This document shows, piece after piece, positions 10,686-21,064 of a DNA stretch of 64,000 nt. Source of the stretch: Coriaria nepalensis (Eukaryota > Streptophyta > Magnoliopsida > Cucurbitales > Coriariaceae); contig CP114494.1 in assembly GCA_027186245.1 (NCBI GenBank), forward strand, positions 10,188,501 through 10,252,500, given 5' to 3'. The translations under genes were made by a program, and so were the position numbers. The notes beneath the pieces were generated by a model, which saw only the letters and a list, made by a program, of their open reading frames with translations, did no database searches and was not told the DNA's origin. The number at the start of each line of letters is the position of its first letter. The first letter of the stretch is position 1.

Positions 10686-13600
10686 GTTAGTCCCTTGACA
10701 CGTAACCACATTCCATGAGTCACGCATCATTCTGACCCCTATTCCGGTTGATAAAATCAGGTCTTATCCTACCAACCCCCGTCAATACCGAGGGATGTGA
10801 AAGGACACACGCCGGCGTCTTAAATGTACCTCGATTTATGTTCATCATTATCTGTGATATCCTCTAGGAACTTGACACGTGGAATATGCTAGTGGATCTA
10901 CTTAACCGTCGCGTCCATTCTCCTTCCCCCTTCCCATTTAATAAACGTTATTCCGCCATTTTCGTTTCACTCCAAGCTTTCTCTCTCGAATTCCAGCATT
11001 CTCTCTCAAGCTTTCTCAAGCTCTCTGGTTTCTGTGAAATATGCTGCACTTCGCCGCACATCCACCGTCGTAAACCACCGTCTGCACTCACTGTTCCGTC
11101 TACTATGTCTGACAGAGCAAATAAGCCATCTCTTTTCTCTGGGCTTTCTTCCATTTCTACAAATCTCCACATTTTCTCCCATAGTTCTTCATTTTATATG
11201 AATGAACTTGTTCTGATTTCTTTCCCGCTTTTATTTTCTTTTGAAAGGTGTGTTTTGATCGAATTAAACCTAGGAATTGACCTCATAGGTGTTTTACCTT
11301 CTTCTGAGGCTTAGGACTACCCCCATAATTTTCACACTTAGGAGGTTTTCACACTTAGGCGATTTTCATCAATTAGATTGACTTCAGAATCCTCATCCCT
11401 TAAGATACTCGATTGACACCCTACTTCAATATTTCTCTACCCTTGGACGGTTTTTACCTTATCAGTTAACACTAGGATCACCCTCAGTCACCATGATCTT
11501 CAGGGTCTCCCAACCTTTAGACAATTTTTCGTCTTGCTGGACGACTTTAGGATCACCTCAGCTTTATAAACTTTAGAATAGATTCTCAGCCACTCTGAAT
11601 CTCCGACATGAGGTTGACCCCTTTTCCTTCTCATGGTCAGGTACATCCGAGATGGATAGTCCCCGAAAGGTCAAGCTTGAGCCGAAGAAGAAGGCTAAGG
11701 GGACAACTCAGCCTCGGTCGGATCATTACAGAGAAGTTATCTCTACATTCGATGAGGATGATCGCTTCCATCTTTTGACCGAGTATAACATTTCCTCGTG
11801 CATTAATATTCGTGTGCCTGATGAGCATGAAATGATACCCTCAGTTGGCACATATGGGTCTGTGGAGACAGTTGTCTACATGGATATGTTCTCGTAGGGT
11901 TTCAGAGTGCTACTCCACCTATTTTTCCAGCCGTTGTTGTACACTTGGCAACTCGCCCCAAGCTAACTAGTACTGAACGCCTGGAGGACCTTGATAAGGT
12001 TGTTCGTACTGTATTTCGAAGAGACTGGACATGCTTCGCGGACAAGCTTTTTTTCCTCTCTTATCAGCCTAAGCCGGAGCACCCAAGGGTGGTACTACTT
12101 AATGATGGAGAAAAGTAAACCCATCATCGAACTTCCACAAGTTAACAAAAGTTAACAAATTTTGGAAGGAGAAATGGTTCATCATGACAAAAAATTGGTA
12201 GTGTCCCGCTTGCCGCTATACCCTCCGCACAGAATTCCAAGAGAAGTGCACTCCTAGGTCAGAGATTCTGCTCTCTGAAATGGAAGAGCTTGCCTGGGAA
12301 GCCATAATGAGCAAACCTGAAGATGAGAGGAACTTCAGGGGGGTTCTCACGATCGACCATCTAACAAGTTGCGATTTAGTCTGCACTGACCCTCCCCTAA
12401 ATGTAGAACCCCTAGGAATGATTCCCCAAGCTGAGCTGGGGGCTCTCTCTTATGGAACATTTGTCCCAGTCTTTACATTAAGTATCTTCATTGAATGTGC
12501 CTTCTAACACTTAGAATTTTTTTGCAGAAAATATTTCCAAGTCTGAGGCTGCTGCTCTGACTGACAAGAAATACTTAGAGCGAAAGGAAATGAGAGAAGT
12601 AAGAGCTGCTTCTAAGAAAGCAAAATGGGGGCAAGAGACTCCTCTGATAGAGGAGCTACCACTGGAAATCAACATATCCAGTCCTTCACCCCCCTCGCCT
12701 ACAATACCAACACATGTCGATCCTAGTACTTCAGTGACTCTTAATCCAAGGGTCACCCCGGTCTCCCGCTCATCTTTATCCTGGTGTACGGCAATGCTTG
12801 CCTTCCTGATGCAGCAGTCCAAATCAGGCCCCCAACTAGAGCCTCGGGGAATACCTGAGAGAAACCATCGACTTATAACTGATGCCGGAGAACCTCAAGT
12901 TGGGAGCCCTCCCTTTTCCAGAAGTATAGAAGGTTCTAAATGCCTGCCTCTCCACTGTAAGTTCCTTACTTACCTCAGTTCTAGATTTTATTTTAATTAT
13001 TAAATCTCATAAATTGCTTTCTTTCTTTCTTCTCAGTGCCAAATCGCCTTAGCTGTCATAGGGGCTTCAATTCAAACTTTCCAAAATGAAGAGGCGGAAC
13101 ATCTACGCTCTGAGAATGAGTGATTGAAGTAGAGTGTCCTCTCCTCCATCCAACAAGTGAAGGAGTTGTTGTATGAGAAGAACCAGCTCATCCAAAAATA
13201 TTATGAGGAGGTGGACCTCAGAAAAGCTGATGCGATTCAACTTCAGACGGTTGAGGTGCAACTGACAAAAACTCAGACTGAGCTGTCAAGCACTCGGACC
13301 GAGCTGGAGGGTCTTCGGGCTTAAGTCCCCCGCATTAAGAGTGAGGCCAAGCCATGGCTGAGTACTTGGCATCAGAGGAGTTTACAATACTGAAATTCGA
13401 GATCAACGATAAAAGCTTCATGTCATGCCTTGCTGTCGTTGAGCTGAAATTCCCTTCAGTCAACGTGGACGAGATATAACTCCAATGATGAGGTTGAAGC
13501 TGAAGGGGTTGATGTGGTGCTAGCCCTAACTACTGCTAATGGAGAAGTACCCCCAGATGATGAAGGCCTTCCCTCAACTATTTTATAAACAGTTGTACCA
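10686..13600 (+). pseudogene. Antisense ORF region of element 1 (gypsy-type 'putative transposase' domain), spliced-looking and degenerate
   Basis: This region runs opposite to the element's gag-pol. A promoter-like stretch (CATTTAATAAACG near 10935, then a CT-rich leader) precedes ATGs at 11105 and 11652. The frame from 11652 encodes a basic start, then a segment ending in GFRVLLHLFFQPLLYTWQLAP after one TAG. This matches the pattern of the plant 'putative gypsy type transposon' domain found in antisense ORFs of Tat elements. Downstream pieces read through two intron-like gaps: 12468 to a CAG at 12525, and 12965 to a TTCTTCTCAG before 13037. The tail (13130-13325) is coiled-coil-like, with TQTELSSTRTELEGLRA. 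Stops and shifts break it, so no intact protein is possible. Function of this ORF family is unknown; the intron reading is my inference. Confidence 0.6.
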
Positions 13601-13814
13601 TTTTTTTTTTTGGTTCCATATGAGAACTTGTAACGAATAGTTTTTTAATACTTTGCTTGGACCTTAATGAATATTTTTCTTCAATTCCCTTTTTCTCCTC
13701 TAATACTTAAGTCTCTTTCCCCATCCTTTGACAAACTGAACATGTAAACGTTAAGATTATCAGATGAAATAAACTCAGTATTGAAATGAACTTGAGTCTT
13801 TTCATAACTGCCAT

Positions 13815-14466
13815 ATAAACTCTTCAAGTGATGTCGAGCCTCTATTGGGTGCTCAGATCAGATCTCTTTTAACTTGGACATCGAATAAGCGTTCCAAGTT
13901 GTTGATACTAAGCTTCTGTCAGGTGCTCAGATATCTCTCTTTTACTTTGGACGCCCAATAAGCGTTCTAAGTTGTTGATACTGAGCCCCTGTCGGGTGCT
14001 CGGATCTCTTTTACTTTGGGCGCCCAATAAGCGTTCCAAGTTGTTGATACTGAGCTCCTGTCAGGTGGTCAGATCTATTTTACTTTGGATGCCTAATAAG
14101 CGTTCCAAGTTGTTGATACTAATCTCCTATCGAGTGCTCAAATCTTTTTTTTACCTTGGACGCCAAATAAGTGTTCCAAGTTGTTGATACTGAGCCCCTA
14201 TCGGGTGCTTAGATATTTTTTTTTACCTTGGACGCCAAATAAGCATTCCAAGTGGTTGATACTAAGCCCCTATTGGGTGCTCAACTCTTTTTTTTACCTT
14301 GAACGCCAAATAAGCGTTCCAAGTGGTTGATATTGAGCCCCTATTGGGTGCTCAGATTTCTTTTAACTTGGACGCCAAATAAGTGTTCCAAGTGGTTGAT
14401 ACCCAACCCCTATTGGGTGCTCAAATCTCTGTTAACTTGGACGCCAAATAAGCGTTCCAAGTTGTG
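13815..14466. repeat. Tandem array of 69-73 bp units inside element 1
   Basis: About nine units, starting at 13876, 13949, 14018, 14087, 14158, 14230, 14301, 14370 and 14439, with a partial one before. Each has GGACGCCAAATAAGCGTTCC, then TTGATACTGAGCCCCT and GGGTGCTCAGAT. The array lies between integrase and the antisense ORF, the place where Tat-lineage elements often carry tandem repeats that can seed satellites. Confidence 0.92.
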
Positions 14467-14632
14467 TTTTTTAATTGTGCATGCTTGCAAACATTCTTTC
14501 CTTCATTAGTGTTTGAGGATCAAAATGATCAGTAATACAAATATTATGCTAACCCTCATCCTCGTCCCTAGTTTCTCCATGGTAGACTTTGAGGTTCTCT
14601 GAGTTCCACGGGTGTGAGAGCTCCTTGCCTGC

Positions 14633-16000
14633 TTAGTTTTGCAGTATGTTAGTCCCTGGCCTAAGTTCATAGACAACTCTGTATGGTCCCTCCCACTTTG
14701 GCTTCATAGGACCCATATGCATGGGGTTAATAACCTTTCTAAATACCAAGTCACCCACATGAATCGGTCGAGGCCGAACTCCTTTGTTGTAATGACGCTC
14801 AATTCTTCTTTTCAGCGCCTCCTCCCTAATTCGAGCTTCCTCCCTTATTTCTTGGAGTAAGTCGAGGGACTCTACTAGGGCCATATTATTTTCTCGTTCA
14901 ATAAAAGACAATCTTTTATATAAAGGAAGACTTCTCTCTGATGGCACCATCATTTCAGTCCCGAAGGTAAGGCTAAAAGGGGTTTCCCCTATCGCACTTT
15001 GAGGAGTGGTGCAAATGGCCCATAACACCGAGGGAAGTTCATCTGCCCAGCCCTTTCCCCCCTCCTCTAACCTGTTCTTCAGCAAGTTTTTGATAACCTT
15101 GTTAGCTCCCTCTACCTGGCCGTTGGCCTTGAGATGGTAAGGGGAGGAGGTAAAATGCATGATCCTCAGGTCGGTATAGAATTTTCTGAAATTTGGATTG
15201 TCAAACTGTTTACCATTATCGGTGATGATGCTCTGTGGTACTCCAAATCTACATATGATGTTTTTGCATACAAACTTAGTTGTTACTGCCTCAGTGATCA
15301 TTACAAGGGCCTCAACCTCAATCCATTTAGTGAAGTAGTTAATGGCCACTATAGCATATTTCTTCTACTTTCCCCCCCCCCCCCCTACACCAATGGTCCA
15401 ATGAGGTCCATTCCCCACCTTGCAAATGGCTATGGGCTACTTACTGAGGTTAACTCCATAAACGGTTTTCTAGGAATACTGGCATGAATGTTATAGTCTT
15501 TACATTGCTTACTATGACGCCTGGCATCCCTCCTCATGGTGGGCCAGAAGTAGCCTCATTAGCTTCAGGACCGTGGCCTGCCCTGATGAGTGACTTTCGC
15601 ACACCCCTTCATGAATTTCCCTCAACAATAATTCCTTTGCATTTTTCGAGACACACCTCATCATTGGCTGGGAATACCCTCTTTGAAATAGCACATCCCC
15701 TACCATGACACACTTAGAAGCATGAGACCTTATCCTTCTGGCTGCTTTTTTTGACGAGGGTAACTCCCCCTCTATCAAATACTTCTTTATAACTCCTATC
15801 AATCTCTCATCCTCTAATGCCATCACCTCAATTTTAGTGGAGATACTGAGAACATCAAGATATCTTCTCAAAACTGTGATAGGGAGATCAACATGTGGTA
15901 GAGTTGCTAGTTTCACTAGTGCATCAGCGTTAGCGTTTTCACCTCTTGGTATGTGCTTTATCTTGTAATTATCGAATTGCTTTAACACTGCCTCAGACAT
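14633..16000 (-). pseudogene. Element 1 integrase (broken)
   Basis: N-terminal zinc-binding part at 16000-15512 (reads ELLLREIHEGVCESHSSGQA), then catalytic core at 15349-14633. The core shows FGVPQSIITDNGKQF (second Asp region) and ANGQVEGANKVIKNLL (Glu region) of a DDE integrase. The C-terminus ends in GDLVFRKV...KWEGPYRVVYELRPG, a GPY/F-type module. A frame break separates the zinc part from the core and removes the first catalytic Asp segment from this frame. Confidence 0.85.
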
Positions 16001-16021
16001 CTTCTAGTAGGCCATCATCTT

Positions 16022-17490
16022 TTAAGACTTTGCCTCAAATTCTCCCCGTATTTGCGAGATCACTACTTGAGAATCACTATATACATTGATCCATTCTGTC
16101 CATACCTCTCTTGCCAGCCTCAAACCTGCCAGGAACGCTTCATACTCAACCTCAATAATTGAAGCCTTAAAGCAAAATCTGAGCACGTATTCGATCTTCC
16201 TTCCCTTAGGAGAAATGAGGATCAGTCCAGCTCCACATCCCTCTTTATTTACATCCCCATCTACTTGCAATGTCCAGTAGGGTGGTCGAAGCCTCTTCTC
16301 AGCATCAACATCGGCTTCCCCCTCTTTTTCTATGTTAGCTAAACCCTCATTAGAGAACTCTGAGATGAAGTTGGCCAGGACCGGAGCTTTGATTGTGGCT
16401 CGAGGCTTATAGGATATGTTAAATTCTCCTAACTCAACAGAGCAGTTCAACAACCTTCCTGAGGTGTTCGAGTTTCGAAGGATTTATTTGAGAGGAAGAT
16501 CAGTCACTACTACAATAGGATGAGCCTAAAAGTATGGCCTTAGCTTCCTCGCTGTCATAACTAATGCGAAAGCAGCCTTATCAGCATATGGATACCTTCC
16601 CTCCGCCTCACTCATCACCTTACTTGTGTAATACATTGGTATCTATTTCACCTCCTCTTCCTTCACCAGTACTGAACTCACCGCCACTCTGCTCACTGCT
16701 ATATAAAGGCTTAATTCTTTTCCCACCTTCGGCTTATTTAATATGGGAATGGATGCCAGATACCTCTTCAGTTCTTCGAAGGCCCTATTACAGTATTCAT
16801 TCCATCCTCTAGTGTTGGAGCACTTCAGCGATTTGAAGAACGGGAGGCATTTATCAGCCTAGCGACTCATAAATCGACTCAGCATAGCAATTCTCCCTGT
16901 TAGAGCTTGAATTTCTTTCCTTGTCCATGGGGCTTTCAGACTGATGATGGCATGTACATTTTCAGGATTAGCCTCAATCCCCCTCTGATGCACTATATAC
17001 CCCAAGAATTTGCTCGAACCAACTCTGAATGCACACTTTTCAGGATTCAGCTTCATCCTATACTCCCTCATTACTCTAAATTCCTCGCTAAAATTCCCAG
17101 GATGATCCCTCTTTATTATGCTTTTTACTAAAATGTCATCTACATACACCTTTATTGTCTTCCCTAGTTGCTTCCGGAACATGCCGTTTACCAATCTTTG
17201 GAACGTTGCTCCAGCATTCTTTAGTCCAAAAGGCATTACATTGTAACAGTAAGTACCTTTATCGGTTATGAAAGACGTCTTTTCTTGATCTCCTGTCTAT
17301 AGCTTCACCTGGTGGTACCTCGAGTAACCGTCTATAAAGCTCAGCAACTCGTGCCCTGATGTAGCATCTACCATCAGATCTATGCTGGGTAATGGGTAGC
17401 TATCTTTAGGGCAAGCAGCGTTAGGTTCTTGAAGTCCACACATAACCTCCATTTTCCTCCTCCCTTGGACACCAAGACCACATTAGAGAG
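16022..17490 (-). pseudogene. Element 1 reverse transcriptase and dual RNase H (broken)
   Basis: RT at 17490-16859 contains MPFGLKNAGATFQRLV and the catalytic VYVDDILVKS box. The adjoining RNase H (16858-16454) is split by stops. A second RNase H of the archaeal type (16453-16022) reads WTLQVDGDVNKEGCGAGLIL and FLAGLRLAREV, with VYSDSQVV at the third acidic site. Two consecutive RNase H domains mark the Tat lineage. Confidence 0.85.
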
Positions 17491-18396
17491 CTACTCCGGG
17501 TACTGAACTTCCCGAATCGCTCCTACTGCTAGTAACTTCATTGCCTTCTTAGCTGCGACTTTATTTCTCTTCTCATTGAACTTCCTCCTTTTTTGCCTCA
17601 TTGGCCTTGCTCCAGGTTTAATGCCGAGCTGATGTACTATGACATATTCTTCAGCAAACACATCTAGGTTTTGCTCTAAGTTCTGAAGGAGGCTATCCAG
17701 ATCATTCTTCGCTAGCTTAGTTCCTACCCTCAACTTTCTCCCATTGGAAAATTCAACATGTTGTAGAGCCTCTGCTGAGGAAACTCTCAACTTTCTTCCC
17801 TTATCTTCCTCCCTTTTTACTTCACTTTTAGCCTTTTTACATTCTTCTTCGTCCAATGGTTGCTCACTATTAACCATATGGACCTCAATGTCTAGGCTGA
17901 TACCAAATTCTCTGAGCGAGGTCAAATAACACCTTCTTGAACTTTCCTGGTTTCCTTTCACAAGTCCCACTCCTCCCTCCATGGGGAACTTCATCACCAG
18001 GTGCCTTGTCGAAATTATAGCCCCTAGGGAGTTAATAGAGGGGCATCCATGGATAATGTTATATCCTGACAAAAAGTTGACGATCATGAAGTTTACTATG
18101 ATCGTAGACCTTCGGGACCCCTCACCTAAAGTCATCGGCAAGCTTATCATTCCCTCAGGATATAGAGACTTCCCCGAGAAACCTGACAGCGGAGTATTTA
18201 TAGGCTTCATGCTCGCATTGCTGATACCCATCTTTCTGAAGGTTGATAAGGACAACACGTCCACTGCACTCCCTGAGTCAACCAGAACTCGATGTATTAG
18301 AGTGGTTGAGACGTTGGCTGAGATGACAAGGGCATCATTGTTGGGGTATATAACCCCCTCCTTATTTAAGTGATTGAAGGTAATGTCCAACGACAT
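17491..18396 (-). pseudogene. Element 1 aspartic protease region
   Basis: A single open stretch of 301 codons carrying the retropepsin active site as VLVDSGSAVDVLSLSTF. It is followed by a charged linker leading into RT and ends at a stop just before the RT motifs. An uncleaved gag-pol polyprotein is the usual arrangement; here gag, PR and RT are separated by stops. Confidence 0.85.
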
Positions 18397-18402
18397 TTGA
18401 CC

Positions 18403-19700
18403 CTAAGGTGTGATCGAGACGAAGAACACTTCAGCTTGTGTCAGGCTCCTTAGCCATTTGTTTCTTTGCCAACCCGAGTCTCCTCCCTCAGGTCCCCCCA
18501 CAATCACTTGGATCTCCCTCGCCATGTTATGATGCCCGAGGTCATTGTCCCAACAATCATCTTCCTTATCTTCTCTCCTATCATTTCTTCTTACTCCATT
18601 CTGGTTTTCCCTCCTTCCTCTATTCACATATTCCCTAAGACGACCCTCTTAGATCAGTCTTTCAATCTCCCTTTTCAAATGTAAGCAATCCTCTATCTTA
18701 CGACCATGATATGCATGGTATCTACAGTAAACTTTTTGGTCTCGCTAAGCTAGTGCACTCTTAAGTTGCTCAAGAGCTTTGAATAGATTATGGTGTCTAT
18801 TCCAGCTACGAGAGGTGTAAAAGTGTCTCTGAAGAGGGGTGTCATTTTCTTCTTCTCAGGGCTTTTCCTCTCTTCCTCTTTCATTTTTTTGTCTTCCTTC
18901 CATTCGCTCTTTCCCTTTGGCTCATCTCTTCTCCTTTTTCCTTCCATTGCTCTACTACTGTTCTCCCTTTCCCCTTGACTTCTTAGCTGAGTTATTAGGA
19001 TCTCCTCAGCTACTTCAATCCTCTTTGCCTCTAATAAGGCCTCAACGTACGAACCAAAATGCTTCTTTCCCGATAGACTAATGAGCTTCTTATCTATCGT
19101 GCCTCTTAAGAAGGCATGTAGAACTCTTATGTCCCCAGGTCGGTCTACATTCTTCGAGGCTCGGTTGAACCTTTCCACATAGTCTAACAGGTTTTCTCCC
19201 GAACTCTGTTTTATAATATAAAGACTCATGAGGGGAAGTCTAGTGTTAGCTAACCTCAGAAATCCGACACAAATAACTTTTTCAGCTCGTTGAATGAATT
19301 AATAGAGCCTGGCGCAAGAGACATGTACTAATCACTAGCTGAATCAGTCAACGTGATATCAAAATATTGACACATGAGCTCATCCGACATAGTATTCATC
19401 CTCATGCAAGTTTTGGATGAGTTCACGTGGTCTTTGGGATCCTTTGTCTCATCGTACATCATGGTCGAAGCCCTGAACTTCTTTGGTAATTGTGTGTTTT
19501 GGACTCTCTCTATAAGCGAACTTTCCGGTTGGTCCATACACAGCATGGTGCCCTTTACTACTGCCTCTAGTTCCCTCATTCGCTTTGTCAGCTCTAGGAT
19601 TACTTTTGTTTTCGTTGTTGGGGGCTCAGTCGATTTCACAGGACGCCTTGTGTCCTTCAGCACTTGTGAGGGTATCGAATTCCAAGCAGTATCCGTTTAA
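18403..19700 (-). pseudogene. Element 1 gag (broken)
   Basis: Fragments at 19663-19328, 19229-18750 and 18627-18403 give retrotransposon gag: LPKKFRASTMMYDETKDPKD, then DYVERFNRASKNVDRP, then an Arg/Lys/Glu-rich tail. Stops near 19327 and 18750 break it. It matches 38431-39700 of element 2 closely. Confidence 0.8.
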
Positions 19701-20162
19701 TCACCTTACTCTCCTCTAGCCGCGATCGTCCTCAAGTGAGACGTTGCATCATCCTCTTCAGATTGGGATCCCTCAGCGGGGTGCATGCATCTTCTTTGTG
19801 GTTCCTCTCTTTCTTCCGGCCTTATTCCCGCCCTTATTTATGCAATTCTTGCTTCTATAGAACGCTTCACCACCTAGCTCATTCTTTCCACTAAGCCCCT
19901 CTCCATCCTTTTGATGGCATGTAGTATGTCCACTCCACTAGTTACTACTGGAGGGGTCTGCGGAGTGTTGGTCTTCTTATAGCTATGATCATCGAACATG
20001 TTATTCTCCTCTCAGGTAAGGCCAGGAGGACTCCTGTTCCTCTACCTCTCTCCCCCCTTTCACTCTCACCTATCTATTCTCCTACTACATCCTTTATCTC
20101 GTATCCTCCTCTTAGTCAAGCTCTCGATTTGTTGGAACTTTTGAAAATGGAGACAATCGTCC

Positions 20163-20180
20163 CCGTGGTCGGCGCCAAAC
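20163..20180 (-). promoter_or_regulatory. Element 1 primer-binding site
   Basis: Immediately inside the right LTR the minus strand reads TTTGGCGCCGACCACGGGG. TGGCGCCG... matches the 3' end of plant tRNA-Asp-type primers used by many Ty3/Gypsy elements; the match beyond the first eight bases is imperfect. Confidence 0.6.
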
Positions 20181-20888
20181 TGTTGACGTAGATTTCTATC
20201 CGTTGTGAATGGCTCTATGATCCACAGAATGTCCCAAGATCAGCTCATGCACTCAACAATAAACTACGGCTGGGGTGGTGGTCGGCCAAGCCCCTTCCAA
20301 CGCTCTAGTTAGGTTTTTTAGAGGGAAAACGAAGGGCATCCAAGCAACTTGTTCTTTTTTTTTTTATGGGTTCTTGCATTATCTTTTTTTCTAAAGATAT
20401 TTGGTTTTTATACTTGATTTAAGCTGGATATCTCCTGACAGTTTTACACGTGATGGGTGTTAGCGTCCTGTAGTCTAACATAGCAGAGATTTGCTCTCCA
20501 CTCCCCTGTCCTTCTAGGCAGTAAGACGCTGCCCCCGTCTAATATCTTCCTGAGCACCTCAGCGTTCGGCAGCGCCACCCTTGTCTGACATACCAAGGAC
20601 AGGATCTCCATTCGAGTGTCAGTTGATTTCCACCTATTCACTCATTCAGCTATACAACTAGTATTTGAGCCGAGCGAGGAAATACTTGGCTCGGCCTCAA
20701 TATCTTCTTGAGACATTTCACCTTATCCAAATATAGATAACTGAACTGATGTCATATCAGATTTTATATATCTCAGTCTCAGATATCATTTATCCTCAGT
20801 ATTCTATTTCTATAATCTTGAGCTGACGACGATCAGTCCCACTCTCTAAAACTACCCAATTGAAGCTCTCCTGAAATTGAGTATAACA
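20181..20888 (-). repeat. Element 1 5' LTR (right copy)
   Basis: 708 bp, TG...CA ends: minus strand TGTTATACTC...GACGTCAACA-type termini (TGTTGACGTAG on the plus strand at 20181). A TATA box (TATAAAAACC on the minus strand, about 20403-20413) marks the promoter. It is homologous to 9867-10685 and 37271-37929. Confidence 0.88.
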
Positions 20889-21064
20889 AAACCAATATTT
20901 ATTCAACAGATGATATTATTATTTCCATTTAAAAAAATTATATGGAGAAATACTGCTGCTGCTCTCTGAAGACTTTCTTCCAAGTTTTAACTAACAAACC
21001 AACCTTCTAAGTTCACACACACAGCGACGGCCCCAATTTTCTTCTTTCATTTTTCTACCCAATA
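20889..21064 (+). promoter_or_regulatory. Short CLC-f leader/proximal promoter next to an LTR
   Basis: Only 176 bp separate the retroelement LTR from the CLC-f start codon. The stretch has an ATTATATGG TATA-like site near 20937 and a CT-rich, CACACACA-containing leader. More distal native promoter sequence has been displaced beyond the 11-kb insertion. Confidence 0.55.

Larger units (their letters stand above)
9867..20888 (-). mobile_element. Decayed Ty3/Gypsy Tat-type LTR retrotransposon (element 1)
   Basis: A near-complete element read on the minus strand, about 11.0 kb. Order 5'->3' on that strand: LTR (20888-20181), primer site, gag, protease, RT, RNase H, a second RNase H, integrase, 70-bp tandem array, antisense ORF region, LTR (10685-9867). 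The second (archaeal-type) RNase H between RT-RH and integrase, plus an antisense ORF after pol, are known marks of the Tat lineage. Every pol frame is broken by stops or shifts and the two LTRs differ by many substitutions and indels, so it is old and cannot encode its own proteins. I found no clear target duplication; the left LTR edge is eroded and its coordinate approximate. A second copy of this family is at 37271. Confidence 0.85.

Noticed and set aside
10886..11314. 142-codon ORF on the plus strand
   Set aside because: It starts inside CT-rich leader-like sequence of the element's antisense gene, is Ser/Phe-rich from pyrimidine runs, and shows no domain.
13815..14466. CRISPR-like array
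   Set aside because: Units are contiguous 69-73 bp repeats with no unique spacers, inside a plant retrotransposon.
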